Assembly (NCBI GenBank): GCA_963719325.1
Contig: CAVRBW010000021.1
Span: forward strand, 69,261-133,260
From: DATBLE01 sp963719325
GTDB lineage: Bacteria; Actinomycetota; Thermoleophilia; Gaiellales; Gaiellaceae
Direction of reading: 5' to 3'
DNA: 64,000 nucleotides
Below, piece by piece: positions 55,518-63,887 of this stretch. The first letter of the stretch is position 1; the number at the start of each line of letters is the position of its first letter. A program made the translations under genes and the position numbers. Under the pieces are notes generated by a model. That model saw only the letters and a list, made by a program, of their open reading frames with translations, did no database searches and was not told the DNA's origin.

Positions 55518-56118
55518 ATTGACGAAGCACATCTACGCGCACGAGCACCCGGAGTCCGACCGCGTTCGCGGCGGAGGGTTCACGTTGTGGTTCACGGGGC
55601 TCTCGGGCGCGGGCAAGTCGACGATCGCCCACCTGGTGGGGCCTGAGCTCGACCGGCGCGGCCTGATCGTCGAGTACCTGGACGGCGACACCCTCCGGAC
55701 GCATCTCTCGAAGGGCCTCGGGTTCTCGAAGGAGGACCGGGACACGAACATCGAACGGATCGGCTGGGTCGCCTCGCGCCTGACCCGGCACGGCGCGGCC
55801 GTGATCGCGGCTGCGATCTCGCCGTACGAGGAGACGCGGCGGAAGGCGCGCGGGCTGGTCGAGGAGTTCGGCTCGTTCGTCGAGGTGCACGTGCAGGCCT
55901 CGGTCGAGGAGTGCGCACGGCGCGACGTGAAGGGCCTCTACGAGAAGGCGTTCGCCGGCGAGATCAAGGGCTTCACGGGCGTGGACGACCCCTACGAGCC
56001 GCCGGTGAATCCCGAGCTGGTCGTCGATACGGAGGCACACGACCCCGAGGAGTCCGCCGCGCTGATCGTCGCGAAGCTCGAGGAGCTAGGGCTCGTTCCC
56101 GCCCAGGTCGTTGCATGA
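55510..56118 (+). CDS. cysC: Adenylyl-sulfate kinase
   Basis: 202 residues from GTG 55510 (TTG 55519 also possible). P-loop FTGLSGAGKSTIAHLVG, LDGDTLRTHLSKGLGFSKEDRDTNIERIG, AAISPYEETRRKAR and VKGLYEKAFAGEIKGFTGVDDPYEPP are the APS kinase pattern. Makes PAPS from APS. Together with an APS reductase it would compete for APS; PAPS may serve sulfotransferases. Confidence 0.92.
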   Translation: MTELTKHIYAHEHPESDRVRGGGFTLWFTGLSGAGKSTIAHLVGPELDRRGLIVEYLDGDTLRTHLSKGLGFSKEDRDTNIERIGWVASRLTRHGAAVIAAAISPYEETRRKARGLVEEFGSFVEVHVQASVEECARRDVKGLYEKAFAGEIKGFTGVDDPYEPPVNPELVVDTEAHDPEESAALIVAKLEELGLVPAQVVA

Positions 56119-57251
56119 GTACGGTCGCCGCGCAGCAGCGCTTGATCCGCCCACACGGCGGGCATCTCGTCAACCGGTTCGGCGAGCGGCCTGCCGGCGT
56201 CGAGAGCTTCGAGCGCCTGACCCTGACCTCACGCGAGGTGTCGGATCTCGACATGCTCGGCACCGGCGCTCTCTCTCCGCTCGAGGGCTTCATGGCGCGC
56301 GACGACTACGAGCGCGTGGTCGACGAGATGCGCTTGGCAAACGGCGTTCCCTGGGCGCTGCCCGTCTGTCTCGCGGTCGGCGCAGCACCTCAGGGCGACC
56401 GGGTCGCCCTGGCGGATGAATCCGGGCGCCTGCTCGCCGTTCTCGACGTGGACGAGGTGTACTCGTACGACCGGGAGCGAGAGGCGGAGAAGTGCTTCCG
56501 GACGGCCGATGCCGAACATCCGGGCGTTGCGAGGCTCTACGCTCAGGCGCCGCTGTACGTTGGCGGCCGCGTGACGGTCTTCGACCGCGTCCCGCCGGCT
56601 TTCCCCGAGCTGGCGCTCGACCCGGCCGATACGCGCGGGACCTTCGCCGAGCGCGGCTGGAAGCGTGTGGTCGGCTTCCAGACCCGGAACCCGATCCACC
56701 GCGCGCACGAGTACCTGACGAAGGGCGCGCTCGAGACCGTCGACGGCCTGCTGATCCACCCGCTCGTCGGCGAGACCAAGTCCGACGACGTGCCGGCCGC
56801 CACGCGCGTCGAGTGCTACCGGATCCTCCTGGACAACTACTTCCCCGCGGACCGTGTCGTCGTGTCCGTCTTCCCGGCCGCGATGCGCTACGCGGGCCCG
56901 CGGGAGGCGATCTGGCACGCGATCTGCCGCAAGAACTACGGCTGCTCCCACTTCATCGTCGGCCGCGACCACGCGGGTGTCGGCAGCTACTACGGAACCT
57001 ACGACGCGCAGCTGATCTTCGACGAGTTCGAGCCGCACGAGCTCGACATCGAGCCGATGTTCTTCGAGCACGCGTTCTGGTGCAAGGTGTGCGGGCAGAT
57101 GGCCACGCCGAAGACCTGCCCGCACGGCGGCGACGACCATGTCTTCCTCTCAGGCACGAAGGTGCGCGAGATGCTCGCGAACGGCGAGCTGCCGCCGGTC
57201 GAGTTCTCGCGTCCGGAGGTCGCGAAGGTCCTGATCGACGCGTACAAGTGA
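56115..57251 (+). CDS. sat: Sulfate adenylyltransferase (ATP sulfurylase)
   Basis: 378 residues from ATG 56115 (ATGA overlap with cysC). PUA-like N-terminal domain, then the nucleotidyltransferase core with GFQTRNPIHRAHEYLTKGAL, LVGETKSDDVPAATRVECY, FPAAMRYAGPREAIWHAICRKNYGCSHFIVGRDHAG. A zinc-like CKVCGQMATPKTCPHG is present near the end. Activates sulfate to APS. Homo-oligomeric Sat type, not CysDN. Confidence 0.93.
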   Translation: MSTVAAQQRLIRPHGGHLVNRFGERPAGVESFERLTLTSREVSDLDMLGTGALSPLEGFMARDDYERVVDEMRLANGVPWALPVCLAVGAAPQGDRVALADESGRLLAVLDVDEVYSYDREREAEKCFRTADAEHPGVARLYAQAPLYVGGRVTVFDRVPPAFPELALDPADTRGTFAERGWKRVVGFQTRNPIHRAHEYLTKGALETVDGLLIHPLVGETKSDDVPAATRVECYRILLDNYFPADRVVVSVFPAAMRYAGPREAIWHAICRKNYGCSHFIVGRDHAGVGSYYGTYDAQLIFDEFEPHELDIEPMFFEHAFWCKVCGQMATPKTCPHGGDDHVFLSGTKVREMLANGELPPVEFSRPEVAKVLIDAYK

Positions 57252-57255
57252 CGCG

Positions 57256-58155
57256 ATGACCTGGCAGTTCGTCCTCACCGGGCTGCTCATCGGCGTACTG
57301 GTCGGGATGACCGGGATGGGCGGCGGCTCGTTGATGACGCCCATCCTCGTGATCCTCTTCGGCTTCAAGCCGACCCTCGCGGTGGGGACGGACATCCTCC
57401 ACGGCGCGATCTTCAAGACGATCGGGGCGATCCGGCACCGGAGCCTCGGCACGGTGCACGCGCAGCTCTCCGGCTGGATGTTCCTCGGGAGCGCTCCCAT
57501 GTCGGTGCTGGGGGTCGTGCTCGCCACGCAGATCAAGCACCGCTACGGCGACGGCGCTCAGTCGGCGATGGGCTACATCCTCGGCGGGGCGCTGCTGTTC
57601 GGCGCGCTCGGCCTGGTGGCGAAGAGCCTGATGCGGGCGAAGGTGATCGGTGAGGACGACCGGTTCGACATGGCGTGGCGCGATCGGTTCGCGGCGCTCG
57701 CGATCGGTCTCTTCGGCGGCTTCATCGTCGGGCTCACGTCGGTCGGAAGTGGGACGTTCTTCGGATTGACGATGCTGTTCGTGTTCCCGCTGCGCGCACA
57801 CAAGGTTGTCGGAACCGACATCCTCCACGCGGCCGGCTTGCTCTACGTGGCCGGTATGGGGCACATCGTCGCCGGCAACGTCGACCTGCACGCGGTCGGC
57901 TGGCTGCTCATCGGCTCGATCCCCGGCGTGTTGGTGGGCAGCCACTACTCCGTGAAGCTCCCCGAGGAAGTGCTCCGGCTCACCCTGGCGAACGTGCTCG
58001 CCCTGAGCGGGTTGAAGCTCGTCAACGTCCCGAACGTCTACCTCGCGGTTGCGCTCGGCCTGGCCGTCGTCGGGGTGGTCGCGACACTCGTGCGCGAAGG
58101 GCGGCGCTGGCAGGCTAGGCGCCTCGCAACCAGGCTGGCGGGCGCCCCGGACTAG
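57256..58155 (+). CDS. TauE/SafE family sulfite/sulfonate permease
   Basis: 299 residues from ATG 57256. Two repeats typical of TauE: LLIGVLVGMTGMGGGSLMTPIL ... VGTDILHGAIFKTIGAIRH and LFGGFIVGLTSVGSGTFFGLTML ... VGTDILHAAGLLYVAG, about eight helices. Known members export sulfite, sulfoacetate or take up sulfate/sulfonates. As last gene of this operon it may export a sulfonate product or move sulfite. Confidence 0.88.
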   Translation: MTWQFVLTGLLIGVLVGMTGMGGGSLMTPILVILFGFKPTLAVGTDILHGAIFKTIGAIRHRSLGTVHAQLSGWMFLGSAPMSVLGVVLATQIKHRYGDGAQSAMGYILGGALLFGALGLVAKSLMRAKVIGEDDRFDMAWRDRFAALAIGLFGGFIVGLTSVGSGTFFGLTMLFVFPLRAHKVVGTDILHAAGLLYVAGMGHIVAGNVDLHAVGWLLIGSIPGVLVGSHYSVKLPEEVLRLTLANVLALSGLKLVNVPNVYLAVALGLAVVGVVATLVREGRRWQARRLATRLAGAPD

Positions 58156-58210
58156 GAGCTCCCAACGCAGCAAGCGACTGTGCCGCGAGTGCTCGCTGCA
58201 TTGGGAGCTC
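58156..58210 (+). terminator. Long hairpin after the sulfur operon
   Basis: GAGCTCCCAACGCAGC (58156-58171) pairs with GCTGCATTGGGAGCTC (58195-58210), 16 bases with one mismatch, starting one base after the TauE stop. The right arm ends immediately before the next -10 box. A strong stem without a T run. Confidence 0.55.
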
Positions 58211-58216
58211 TAAACT
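58211..58216 (+). promoter_or_regulatory. -10 box (TAAACT), leaderless type
   Basis: TAAACT ends 9 bases before GTG 58226. Confidence 0.45.
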
Positions 58217-58225
58217 CGCGGGTCC

Positions 58226-59152
58226 GTGCCCCGCTTCCTGTCGACCCTGCTCGTCGTCGCGTTGCTGGGCGGGACGGCGGCTGCGTTCGCGGTCACGCAA
58301 GGGCTGAAAATCGAGCCGAGCCCGATCACGGCGCCCAATATCGCCAAGGTCTTCTCGCCGGTCTGCGATTGCGAGACCCGCGTGGCCGTGATCCAGTTCA
58401 CGCTGCGCAAGCCCGACCGGGTACGCCTCGAGATCGTTCGCGGTGACACGGTCGTGCGGACGCTCGTCCCGGGCAGACGCCTGCGCAGCGGCACCGTCAC
58501 GTACACCTGGAACGGCCGCGACGACCAAGGACTGTTCGTCTCCCAGGGCGTCTACAAGCCGCGCGTCCACCTGACCGATCAGCACCGCACGATCGACCTT
58601 CCGAACGAGATGCGCGTCGACACGACCGCTCCGAAGATCGACCTCGTTTCCCTCGCGCCGCGCATGTTCTCGCCCGACGGCGACGGGCGCGGCGACCGGA
58701 TCGTCGTCTCGTACCGAACGAACGAGGCGGCACACGGGATCCTTCTCGTCGACGGGACGAGGGTCGTCTATACGCGCCGGCAGCTGCAGCGCTCCAGCCT
58801 GAGCTGGAACGGGCGGCTAGCCGGGAAGGTGCTGCAACCGGGCGTGCATCGCCTTCAGCTCGCCGCCGAGGACCGGGCCGGCAACATCTCGGCGGCCGGC
58901 AAGCGGTTCGACGTCGTCGTGCGGTACGTGACCCTCTCGCGCGACCGCATCGTGGCCACGGCGGGCACGCGCTTCGGCGTCCGCGTCTCGGCGGATGCCC
59001 GCGTGCGCTGGCGGCTCGGGGGCCGCTCGGGGACGGCGAAGCCCGGGCTGATGATCCTCCGTGCACCCGGGAAGCCCGGCCGGGTCCCGCTCGTCGTGTC
59101 GGTTGGAGGACACGAGGCTCGCGCCCTGGTGGTCGTGGAGCCCCGAGGGTGA
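58226..59152 (+). CDS. Secreted protein with FlgD-Ig-like domains
   Basis: 308 residues from GTG 58226. Signal peptide (FLSTLLVVALLGGTAAAFA) then two Ig-like segments. The first has VRLEIVRGDTVVRTLVPGRRLRSG and TYTWNGRDDQGLFVSQGVYKPRV, the second LSWNGRLAGKVLQPGVHRLQLAAEDRAGN; both follow the W-x-G-x-D/x...GxY pattern of FlgD-type Ig repeats. An extracellular, possibly surface-glycan-associated protein; overlaps the ligase-like gene by four bases. Confidence 0.65.
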   Translation: MPRFLSTLLVVALLGGTAAAFAVTQGLKIEPSPITAPNIAKVFSPVCDCETRVAVIQFTLRKPDRVRLEIVRGDTVVRTLVPGRRLRSGTVTYTWNGRDDQGLFVSQGVYKPRVHLTDQHRTIDLPNEMRVDTTAPKIDLVSLAPRMFSPDGDGRGDRIVVSYRTNEAAHGILLVDGTRVVYTRRQLQRSSLSWNGRLAGKVLQPGVHRLQLAAEDRAGNISAAGKRFDVVVRYVTLSRDRIVATAGTRFGVRVSADARVRWRLGGRSGTAKPGLMILRAPGKPGRVPLVVSVGGHEARALVVVEPRG

Positions 59153-60654
59153 CGGCGGAGCTCGCGCGCGTCGGCGGGCCGCTCGCGGCCGCCGGCCTGG
59201 CCTTGCTCCTCACCGCCACACGGCGTGACCTCCGTCTGGTCGGGCTCCTCGAGTGGGGGATCGGCTGCGCCTTCCTCGCCTTCTACCTGGCCCCGTCCGG
59301 TCACGCCGCGGTCTACGCGTTCGCGGCGCTCGTCGGGGCGGTCGGTGCGGTCGCGATCGCATTCGTCTTCGGCCGCTGGCCGTGGCTGATCGCGGTCTCG
59401 GCGCTCGCCTGCGTGCCGGCGCGAATTCCGGTCCACGTCGGCTCGACCGACTCGAACCTGCTCGTCCCGCTCTACGCGGTCATTGCGGGCGCGGCGGTGC
59501 TGCTTGCCTGGGAGCTCGGCCGCGGAGACGGGCGGGCTCGGGAGCTCGGACCGCTCACATGGCCGCTGGCCGTGCTGGTCGCCTGGACGGGGCTCAGCCT
59601 GGCGTGGACGAACGATCTGCACGAGGGCGCTGTGTCCCTGCTCTTCTTCTGGCTGCCGTTCGGCGTGCTGGCGCTCTCGCTCGCGCGGCTGGCCTGGAGC
59701 CGCCGCTGGCTGACGTTCCTGTACGCCCAGCTCGTGCTGATGGCCGCCGCCTTCGCGGTGATCGGGATGTACCAGTACGCGACCCGGGACGTGTTCTGGA
59801 ACCCGAAGGTGATCGTCGGCAACGCCTACGCGCCGTTCTACCGCGTCAATTCGGTGTTCTACGACCCCTCGGTCTACGGGCGCTTCCTCGTCGTCGCGAT
59901 CCTGGCCGCGCTCGTCATGGTCCTCTACGACCGGAGCCGCCCTCCGGCCTATGCGGCCGTCGGGGCGATCGTGGTGATCTGGGCGGGCCTGCTCTTCTCG
60001 TTCTCGCAGTCGAGCTTCGCGGCGCTGATGGTGGGAACCGCCGTTGTCGCCGCCTTCCGCTGGCGCTGGCGTGCTGCGCTCGCGCTCGGGCTCGCCTCGG
60101 CGGTCATCGCCGCGGTCGCCCTCGGCACGCCTCACATCCGTCACTCGTTACTCCGCGAGTCGGGCTCTGGGCTGAACAAGGCCTCGAGCGGCCGCGCGAC
60201 GCTGGTCACGAACGGGATCAGGATCGCGCTGCACCATCCGGTCCAGGGGGTCGGAGTCGGCGGGTTCAAGCGGGCGTACGCCGATCGGGTCGGGCTGAAG
60301 GGTCGCGAGCCCAAGAAGGCGGCCTCGCACAACACGGCCGTAACGGTCGCGGCCGAGACTGGTGCGCCCGGGCTGGCGCTGCTCGTCTGGCTCGTGGGCG
60401 CCGCCCTGCTCACGACGCTGCGCCGCGCCACGGGCTCGTTCAAGGGCCGGGCGTCGCTCGTGATCGCCGCCGGCGCCGCAGCGATCGGATTGCACGCCCT
60501 GTTCTACAACGCGCTCTTCGAGGACCCGATGTTCTGGGCCCTCCTCGGCCTCACCGCAGTCTGCTCGACGCTTCCGGTACGGCGGCCGCCGCCTCCCGCC
60601 CTGGCAGCGCCCGAGCCCGAGTCGTCCGAGCCGAAAGAGAAGGTGACGGCGTGA
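59149..60654 (+). CDS. O-antigen ligase/polymerase (Wzy/WaaL)-like membrane protein
   Basis: 501 residues from GTG 59149. About eleven hydrophobic segments and the large extracytoplasmic loop HSLLRESGSGLNKASSGRAT ... RIALHHPVQGVGVGGFKRAYADR ... KKAASHNTAVTVAAETGAPGLAL. The sequence RxxxW-like/ HNxxL pattern HNTAVTVAAETG is the Wzy_C/WaaL landmark. The tail is Pro/Glu-rich. Joins or polymerises polyprenyl-linked glycans. Confidence 0.8.
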   Translation: MTAELARVGGPLAAAGLALLLTATRRDLRLVGLLEWGIGCAFLAFYLAPSGHAAVYAFAALVGAVGAVAIAFVFGRWPWLIAVSALACVPARIPVHVGSTDSNLLVPLYAVIAGAAVLLAWELGRGDGRARELGPLTWPLAVLVAWTGLSLAWTNDLHEGAVSLLFFWLPFGVLALSLARLAWSRRWLTFLYAQLVLMAAAFAVIGMYQYATRDVFWNPKVIVGNAYAPFYRVNSVFYDPSVYGRFLVVAILAALVMVLYDRSRPPAYAAVGAIVVIWAGLLFSFSQSSFAALMVGTAVVAAFRWRWRAALALGLASAVIAAVALGTPHIRHSLLRESGSGLNKASSGRATLVTNGIRIALHHPVQGVGVGGFKRAYADRVGLKGREPKKAASHNTAVTVAAETGAPGLALLVWLVGAALLTTLRRATGSFKGRASLVIAAGAAAIGLHALFYNALFEDPMFWALLGLTAVCSTLPVRRPPPPALAAPEPESSEPKEKVTA

Positions 60655-61286
60655 TCGAAGCGTGGAAGCGTGTCCTCGTCCTTGCCCCGCACACCGACGA
60701 CGGCGAGTTCGGCTGCGGCGGCACGATGGCTCGGCTCGTCGAGACCGGCGCCGAAGTGCGCTACGTCGCCTTCTCGATCGCGACGAAGTCGTTGCCGCCG
60801 GGCTTCGCGCCCGACACCCTGGCACGCGAGGTGCGCGAGGCGACCGCCGAGCTCGGGATCGCGGAGTCGCAGCTGACGGTTCACGACTTCGAGGTGCGGA
60901 CCTTCCCCGACCGCCGACAGGACATCCTGGAGCTGCTGATCGCGCTCTGGGAGGAGTGGCAGCCCGACGCGGTCTTCCAGCCGAGCCTGCACGACGTCCA
61001 CCAGGACCACCAGGTGATCGCGGCGGAGGGCCTGCGCGCCTTCAAGCGGACGACGATCCTCGGCTACGAGATTCCCTGGAACAACTTCGACTTCTCGTAC
61101 CAGTGGTACTCGGCGCTCGACAGGCAGCACGTGGAGCGCAAGGTGGCGGCGCTGGGGAAATACTCGTCGCAGCAGCACCGGCGGTACGCCGACCCGGAGT
61201 ACATCTGGAACGTGGCCCGCACGCACGGCGTGAACGTCAACCGCGAGTACGCCGAGGTGTTCCAGGTGTACCGCGTCGTCGCCTGA
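60651..61286 (+). CDS. PIG-L family deacetylase
   Basis: 211 residues from GTG 60651 (GTGA overlap). The zinc site is VLVLAPHTDDGEFGCGGTMARL and LHDVHQDHQVIAAEGLRAF; ILGYEIPWNNFDF follows. Removes N-acetyl groups from sugars such as GlcNAc. Fits with the glycan genes beside it. The 120 bases after it contain nothing I recognise. Confidence 0.88.
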   Translation: MIEAWKRVLVLAPHTDDGEFGCGGTMARLVETGAEVRYVAFSIATKSLPPGFAPDTLAREVREATAELGIAESQLTVHDFEVRTFPDRRQDILELLIALWEEWQPDAVFQPSLHDVHQDHQVIAAEGLRAFKRTTILGYEIPWNNFDFSYQWYSALDRQHVERKVAALGKYSSQQHRRYADPEYIWNVARTHGVNVNREYAEVFQVYRVVA

Positions 61287-61406
61287 TCGGGACGGTTCTC
61301 GCGATTGTTCTCGCAGAGAGAGCGCGGTCACGCGGTGAAGACCGATCAGGTCTGATCCAGTGACGGCCGACCTCCGTCACCTTGACCGAGACTTGTCACG
61401 GCGTAG

Positions 61407-62903
61407 CTAGGCTGCGATCGGCGCCTCGTCCGTCCTCTTGCGCAGCGGGATTTCGCGCAGCAACCACGTGAGCGTGAATGCGGCGAGTCCGATCGCTGCT
61501 GCGACCAGGAAGACCGGATGCAGGGATGCGGCGAACGCGCTCACATAGGCGTCGTGGGTGGCCGTGGGCAGGCGCCTGATCGCGGCTGGATCCGCGCTGG
61601 TCGGGATGTGACTGCCTCCGGGGAAGCGGTCGGCGAGGTTCCCTGCCAGCCTGTTGGCGAAGATCGCGCCGAAGAGTGATACCCCGATCGACCCTCCGAT
61701 CTGACGGAAGAGCAGAGACCCGGAGGTGGCGACCCCGATGAACCGATGCTCGACGGCGTTCTGGACCGCCAGTACGAGTACCTGCATCACCATGCCCAGG
61801 CCCAGGCCGAGGACCAGCATGTACGCCGAGGCAACCCAGGTCGCGCTGCCTACACCGAGGCGGGAGAGCAGGAGCAGTCCGAGGGTCATGATCGCTGTCC
61901 CTGCGATTGGAAACGGCTTGTAGCGGCCGTAGCGGGAGATTGCCTGTCCGCTGCCGATTGACGTGACCAGTACACCGAGCATCATCGGGGTGAGTTGCAG
62001 ACCTGAGTCTGTCGGACTCTCGCTCTTGACGATCTGGAGGAAGACAGGCATGTAGGTGATCGCACCGAACAGGGCCAGGCCGACGACGAACCCGATCACC
62101 GCCGTCGTGGCGAAGATGCTGTTGCGGAATAGTCGGAGCGGCAAGATCGGCTCCGCGGCGCGCCACTCGGCGAGCACGAACACCGGGAGGAGGACAACCG
62201 CTGCCGCGATCAGCGCCTCGATCTGCGCGGAGCGCCAGCTGTACGTGGTGCCGCCGAGGCTCGTGAAGAGCACGACCGCAGAGAGTCCGCCGGCGAGGAG
62301 TGCCGCCCCGAGCCAGTCGATCGCGTGCCGGACCCGCTCTGCACGCGCGTGGAAGACCGCCCCGATCACACCGAAGGCGACGGCCCCAATCGGGAGATTG
62401 ACGTAGAAGATCCACCGCCAGGACAGATGGTCGACGAAGAAGCCGCCGAGGAGCGGCCCAATCACCGTCGACACGCCGAAGACAGCCCCGAAGAAACCTT
62501 GGTAACGACCACGCTCGCGTGGCGGGACGACGTCCCCGATGATCGCGATCGTGGTGACGATCAGCCCACCCGCGCCGAAACCCTGGACGGCCCGGAATAC
62601 GATCAGCTCGGCCATGTTCTGGCTCAGCCCGCACAGCGCCGAGCCGGAGAGGAAGATCACGATTGCCGTTTGGAGGACGAGCTTGCGCCCGTAGAGGTCG
62701 CCGACTTTGCCGTAGAGGGGGCCAGACACCGTTGCGGTGAGCAGGTAGGCAGTCACGACCCAGGAGAGGTGTTCGATGCCGCCCAGGTCGCCCACGATCG
62801 TCGGCAGCGCTGTCGCGACGATCGTCTGGTCGAGCGACGCCAGCAGCAGAACGAGGAGCAGCGCCCCGAAAATCGCGCGAATTCGCTGCGGCTGCGGGCT
62901 CAC
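61407..62903 (-). CDS. MFS drug exporter, DHA2 (EmrB/QacA-like) family
   Basis: 498 residues on the minus strand from ATG 62903. Fourteen-helix layout with the DHA2 motifs LASLDQTIVATALPTIVGDLGG (motif D1), LYGKVGDLYGRKLVL (motif A), RAVQGFGAGGL (motif B) and GVSTVIGPLLGGFFVDHLSWRWIFYVNLPIG (motif C). Proton-driven multidrug efflux. A MarR gene lies divergently at 63373, the usual regulator arrangement. Confidence 0.92.
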   Translation of the reverse strand: MSPQPQRIRAIFGALLLVLLLASLDQTIVATALPTIVGDLGGIEHLSWVVTAYLLTATVSGPLYGKVGDLYGRKLVLQTAIVIFLSGSALCGLSQNMAELIVFRAVQGFGAGGLIVTTIAIIGDVVPPRERGRYQGFFGAVFGVSTVIGPLLGGFFVDHLSWRWIFYVNLPIGAVAFGVIGAVFHARAERVRHAIDWLGAALLAGGLSAVVLFTSLGGTTYSWRSAQIEALIAAAVVLLPVFVLAEWRAAEPILPLRLFRNSIFATTAVIGFVVGLALFGAITYMPVFLQIVKSESPTDSGLQLTPMMLGVLVTSIGSGQAISRYGRYKPFPIAGTAIMTLGLLLLSRLGVGSATWVASAYMLVLGLGLGMVMQVLVLAVQNAVEHRFIGVATSGSLLFRQIGGSIGVSLFGAIFANRLAGNLADRFPGGSHIPTSADPAAIRRLPTATHDAYVSAFAASLHPVFLVAAAIGLAAFTLTWLLREIPLRKRTDEAPIAA

Positions 62904-62949
62904 TCAGCTGTCTATCGGCACGAGCGCCCCATGCACCGCGAGCACTGCT

Positions 62950-63102
62950 TCAAGCGCCGAACAGTCGGTGGGAGAACCACGCGATCAGCTCGACGATTGC
63001 GAGCACGCTGGCGACGAGCCACAGGCTCGCGGTCAGGCCGGCCTCGGGTGGCGGCTCTCGTCTGAGGTCGTGGTCGCCGGGTCGTTCGCCTCGCTCAGGC
63101 AT
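62950..63102 (-). CDS. Small single-pass membrane protein
   Basis: 50 residues on the minus strand from ATG 63102: a charged head (MPERGERPGDHDLRREPPP) and one helix (ASLWLVASVLAIVELIAWF) before HRLFGA. Its ATG overlaps the end of the upstream kinase remnant (ATGCCTGA) and it precedes the MFS gene by 46 bases. Function unknown. Confidence 0.45.
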   Translation of the reverse strand: MPERGERPGDHDLRREPPPEAGLTASLWLVASVLAIVELIAWFSHRLFGA

Positions 63103-63313
63103 AGGAGAGCGTCTCCGTACGTTCGCCACCGGCGGCCAACAGCATCCCGACGAGTCGATCCGGTGCGAGTCGGCGGGCGTCGCAGACGAGGTCGAAGCTC
63201 GCCGGATCATCGCCTTCCGTGCCGTACAGCCGCCGCAGATAATCGGCCCGAAGCCGATCGCCGGTTCCCGCTTGCCAAGAAATCGTCCAGACGGCCATTG
63301 GCTCAAGGTTCAT
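63095..63313 (-). pseudogene. Remnant of cytidylate kinase-like protein with internal deletion
   Basis: 72 residues on the minus strand from ATG 63313. The start, MAVWTISWQAGTG, copies the P-loop strand opening of cytidylate kinase-like proteins (typically AVITISRQxGSGG). It jumps directly to their C-terminal pattern RADYLRRLYG ... DPASFDLVCDARRLAPDRLVGMLLAA. The ~120 residues between are absent without frame loss. I read it as an internally deleted gene; a functional miniature protein cannot be excluded. Confidence 0.45.
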
Positions 63314-63319
63314 TGAACC
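63307..63319. promoter_or_regulatory. Palindrome between divergent MarR and efflux genes, possible operator
   Basis: GGTTCA-T-TGAACC, a perfect 13-base dyad that covers the start codon of the minus-strand kinase remnant and lies 3 bases before a TAATCT -10-like box (63323-63328) for the MarR side. MarR proteins bind such dyads. Confidence 0.5.
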
Positions 63320-63372
63320 ATGTAATCTTTACTGTATGCAAGGAATGCCGCGGCCGACAGCTCGCACCACAG

Positions 63373-63843
63373 ATGAGTGGCGACGGCGCTGCGCTCGTTA
63401 GCGAGCTCGAGCTGTTGTTCTCGTCACTGGCGCGCACCGGGACGGGCTTGGCGGACGGAGCGCTCACGACCACCCAGCGTCTCGCGTTGATCGAGCTCGT
63501 CGACTCCGGGCCATTGCGGCTCGGCGCGCTCGCCGAGCGGATCGACGCGACCGACCCCACCGTCAGCCGCGCCGTCGACGGCCTGGTAGAGGCCGGGATC
63601 GTGGAGCGGCAGGCCGATCCACACGACCGCCGCGCGGTCCTTCATCTCGCGACCGCGCAAGGCCAGGCATGGGTCGGGCGGCGCCGCGGAGAGGTCGCGA
63701 CGGCGCTCGATCAGGCCCTAGAGCACCTGACGCCTGCGGATCGCGCCCGACTGTTCGACCTGGTTAGCAGCCTGAACGACCAGCTGCGGTCGGAAAGCAC
63801 CAGGCGGTCGTTTCGGTTCCCGGCCTTGCTCGCTTCCCGATGA
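63373..63843 (+). CDS. MarR family transcriptional regulator
   Basis: 156 residues from ATG 63373. Winged helix: TTTQRLALIELVDSGPLRLGALAERIDATDPTVSRAVDGLVEAGIVERQADPHDRRAVLHLATAQGQAW, ending in a helical dimerisation part. A TAATCT box at 63323 would start a leaderless mRNA at ATG 63336, which reads 21 codons (MQGMPRPTARTTDEWRRR ...) in another frame and overlaps this start. That could be a leader peptide or sign of a small indel. Likely represses the divergent exporter. Confidence 0.88.
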   Translation: MSGDGAALVSELELLFSSLARTGTGLADGALTTTQRLALIELVDSGPLRLGALAERIDATDPTVSRAVDGLVEAGIVERQADPHDRRAVLHLATAQGQAWVGRRRGEVATALDQALEHLTPADRARLFDLVSSLNDQLRSESTRRSFRFPALLASR

Positions 63844-63859
63844 AGCGGATGCGCGGTGA

Positions 63860-63887
63860 GTGCCCGGTCGGCGCACCGGCCGGGCAC
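63860..63887 (+). terminator. Hairpin after MarR gene
   Basis: GTGCCCGGTCGG-CGCA-CCGGCCGGGCAC, 12-base arms with one G:T-type mismatch, 16 bases after the MarR stop. No T run. The rest of the window (to 64000) shows no supportable gene. Confidence 0.5.
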
